64,000 nt of DNA, taken from NCBI RefSeq assembly GCF_900290235.1, contig NZ_OLMK01000036.1:62001-126000 (forward strand). Reading direction: 5' to 3'. Below the pieces are notes generated by a model that worked only from the letters and a program-made list of their open reading frames with translations, was not told the origin of the DNA and made no database searches. Source of the DNA: Streptomyces sp. MA5143a. GTDB lineage: Bacteria > Actinomycetota > Actinomycetes > Streptomycetales > Streptomycetaceae. The translations under genes were made by a program, and so were the position numbers. Positions 62,778 to 64,000 of this stretch are shown here, piece by piece. How positions within the stretch are numbered: position 1 is the first letter of the stretch; each line of letters opens with the position of its first letter.

Positions 62778-63818
62778 TCAGTCCCGGTACTTCTGGTCGG
62801 CCGGCGGTAGGGACCCGGCGGAGTCCTTCCCGAGGGTCGCGGACAGCCAGTCGTCGTACGACTTCTGCCAGCCGTCCTTGAGGTAGTCCTCCAGGACCTG
62901 GTTGACCCGGCGTACCAGATCTTCCGCATCGCGATTCATCGCCACGCCGTAGTACTCGGTGGTGAACGGCGCACCCACCAGCTTGACCGTGGGGTCCTGC
63001 GCCGCCTGGCTCGCGGCGAGCGCCCCGTCGGTGACGACCGCGTCGACCTCGCCGAGCTGGAGCCGCACCAGGCAGTCGAGTTGGTTGGGCGGGTTGACGG
63101 AGGTGATGTCGGCGGAGGCGACGAGCTTGCCGGACTTCTGGTCGGCCTCCAGGGTGTCCCGCGCGGTGGAGCCGCTGGCCGAGCAGATCTTCTTGCCCGC
63201 CAGCGTCTTGTCGTAGCCCTTGATGGTCGAGGACTTGGGGGCGAGGACCTGCTGGCCGGTCTTGAAGTACGGCTGGGAGAAGGCGACCTCGTCCATCCGC
63301 TTGCAGCTGATCGTCATGGTGCGGACCACCATGTCGACCTGCCCGTCCTGGATCGCCTTGACGCGCTGGTTGGTGGGGATCGCACGGAAGCGCACCTTAG
63401 TCGGGTCGTCGAGGATCTCCTTGGCGATGCGGTGCGCGATGTCGATGTCGAAGCCCTCCAACTCCGCCTTGCCGTCGGTGTTGTTGGGGTCGCGGTAGCC
63501 CCAGCGGTAGCTGTTCTGGTCGACGCCGACGGTGATGAAGCCGTTGTCCTTGATCTTCTTGATCACGGTGCCGGACTCGTTCGACGAGGGCCTGAGGCTG
63601 CGGTTCTGCGGGTCGTTCCTGATCTCGCAGTCGTCGTCCGCCCGGGCCTGTTCGCCATGGGCGACGCTCTGGCCGCCGGTGCCGGCCGGGCCGCCGTCGC
63701 GAGTCCCGCTGAGCGGCAGCACCAGGGCGAAGATCACGGTCAGGGCGCAGACGACCGCCATCGCGCCCACGCCGCCCCAGCCCCTGAGGCCTGCCCGCAG
63801 GCGTCGTACCGCTTCCAT
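62778..63818 (-). CDS. glnH: Glutamate/aspartate-binding protein (GlnH-like), membrane-anchored
   Basis: A 346-residue periplasmic-type binding protein (SBP family 3) with a single membrane helix near the N-terminus (about 16-38) and no lipobox cysteine. ELEGFDIDIAHRIAKEILDD, VDMVVRTMTISCKRMDEVAF and the ADQKSG/DAVVTDGALAASQ lobes follow; Arg and Asp of the amino-acid pocket are visible. Two to three Cys (DCEIRN, SCKR, KICSAS, LDCLV) may pair outside. In mycobacteria GlnH passes amino-acid level to GlnX and PknG. ATG 63818 has GGAGG upstream; ATG 63857, overlapping the upstream stop, is an alternative. Confidence 0.87.
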   Translation of the reverse strand: MEAVRRLRAGLRGWGGVGAMAVVCALTVIFALVLPLSGTRDGGPAGTGGQSVAHGEQARADDDCEIRNDPQNRSLRPSSNESGTVIKKIKDNGFITVGVDQNSYRWGYRDPNNTDGKAELEGFDIDIAHRIAKEILDDPTKVRFRAIPTNQRVKAIQDGQVDMVVRTMTISCKRMDEVAFSQPYFKTGQQVLAPKSSTIKGYDKTLAGKKICSASGSTARDTLEADQKSGKLVASADITSVNPPNQLDCLVRLQLGEVDAVVTDGALAASQAAQDPTVKLVGAPFTTEYYGVAMNRDAEDLVRRVNQVLEDYLKDGWQKSYDDWLSATLGKDSAGSLPPADQKYRD

Positions 63819-63853
63819 CGCCCCTCCTTCCACCGTGTCGCCTCCCGCCGGCC

Positions 63854-64000
63854 TCATCGGTACTCCGAGAGCCTGCGCCCGATGCCCAGCACCGCGCCCA
63901 CCGCGGCGAGCACGGCCAGTACGGCAGCGCCGACGGGCAGTCCGGTCATCGCGTCCAGACCTCCCCTGGCAGCCTGCTCGAACTCCTTCTTCTCATGCCC
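63854..64000 (-). CDS. C-terminal end of a membrane protein, GlnX-like (partial)
   Basis: The last about 48 codons of a gene that enters from the right edge. The product ends with a membrane helix LPVGAAVLAVLAAVGAVLGI and GRRLSEYR. Position directly upstream of glnH and pknG, and a terminal helix followed by a short basic tail, fit the transmembrane sensor-transducer GlnX of the mycobacterial and corynebacterial PknG pathway. Too little sequence is present to be sure. Its TGA overlaps the possible ATG 63857 of glnH. Confidence 0.6.
   Translation of the reverse strand, partial: GHEKKEFEQAARGGLDAMTGLPVGAAVLAVLAAVGAVLGIGRRLSEYR

Overview
The window is a 64 kb piece of a high-GC actinobacterial chromosome, almost certainly Streptomyces. 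The reasons are four chaplin genes, a pair of dynamin-like GTPases of the sporulation type, an SsbB-type single-stranded DNA-binding protein, heavy C/G bias at third codon positions, and many overlapping ATGA/GTGA gene junctions. I see no insertion sequence, prophage, CRISPR array or rRNA. The gene order agrees with what I recall of the S. coelicolor SCO26xx-SCO27xx region, but I could not check that.

Layout. 1-3.6 kb: end of a myo-inositol catabolic operon (iolB, iolD, mmsA). 3.9-7.4 kb: an ABC exporter pair whose ATPase is fused to an extracytoplasmic alpha/beta hydrolase. 7.6-9.8 kb: a VWA lipoprotein facing a secreted chorismate mutase. 9.9-11.8 kb: an acyl-CoA ligase behind a perfect TetR-style palindrome. 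12.0-13.2 kb: a short and a long chaplin. 13.3-27.9 kb: a surface polysaccharide locus with an initiating phosphoglycosyltransferase, two GT4 enzymes, flippase, polymerase/ligase, Wzz-like protein, polysaccharide deacetylase, a FemAB/CelD-like GNAT protein, an ATP-grasp ligase, a flavoprotein, a GH26-like secreted hydrolase and a secreted protein of unknown role. 28.2-34.1 kb: two more chaplins flank an accessory block holding two small secreted proteins, a VKOR, a probable ribosomally made peptide precursor and an M50 membrane metallopeptidase. 34.3-35.9 kb: a DUF2087 protein with an apparent frameshift and a D-2-hydroxyacid dehydrogenase. 36.6-41.8 kb: an ECF sigma factor, a CU044_5270-family membrane protein and a large secreted subtilase in one tight operon. 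42.1 kb: tRNA-Arg(TCT). 42.5-46.8 kb: dynA-dynB. 47.1-47.6 kb: ssbB. 47.9-49.4 kb: a thioester-domain surface protein with a sortase signal. 49.6-54 kb: ettA, a thioesterase, a small hypothetical gene, a truncated globin and a methyltransferase. 54-64 kb: a leftward operon in which GlnX-like (partial), GlnH, a coiled-coil protein, PknG, a PP2C phosphatase, a VWA protein and an FHA protein follow one another.

How the parts fit. The middle of the window is a cell-surface development island: chaplins (amyloid coat), a polysaccharide with likely amino-group modification, and a disulfide-forming enzyme (VKOR) beside cysteine-containing secreted peptides. The right end looks like an amino-acid sensing and phospho-signalling module, an enlarged version of the mycobacterial GlnX-GlnH-PknG pathway. 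The most novel-looking item is the VKOR / 79-residue two-cysteine precursor / M50 peptidase cassette at 30.2-33.3 kb. It has an intrinsic terminator and a dyad between the precursor and the peptidase gene.

Limits: product names rest on motifs and family knowledge read by eye; no database search was run. Two genes (GNAT at 18.4 kb, DUF2087 at 34.3 kb) look frameshifted near their 3' ends.
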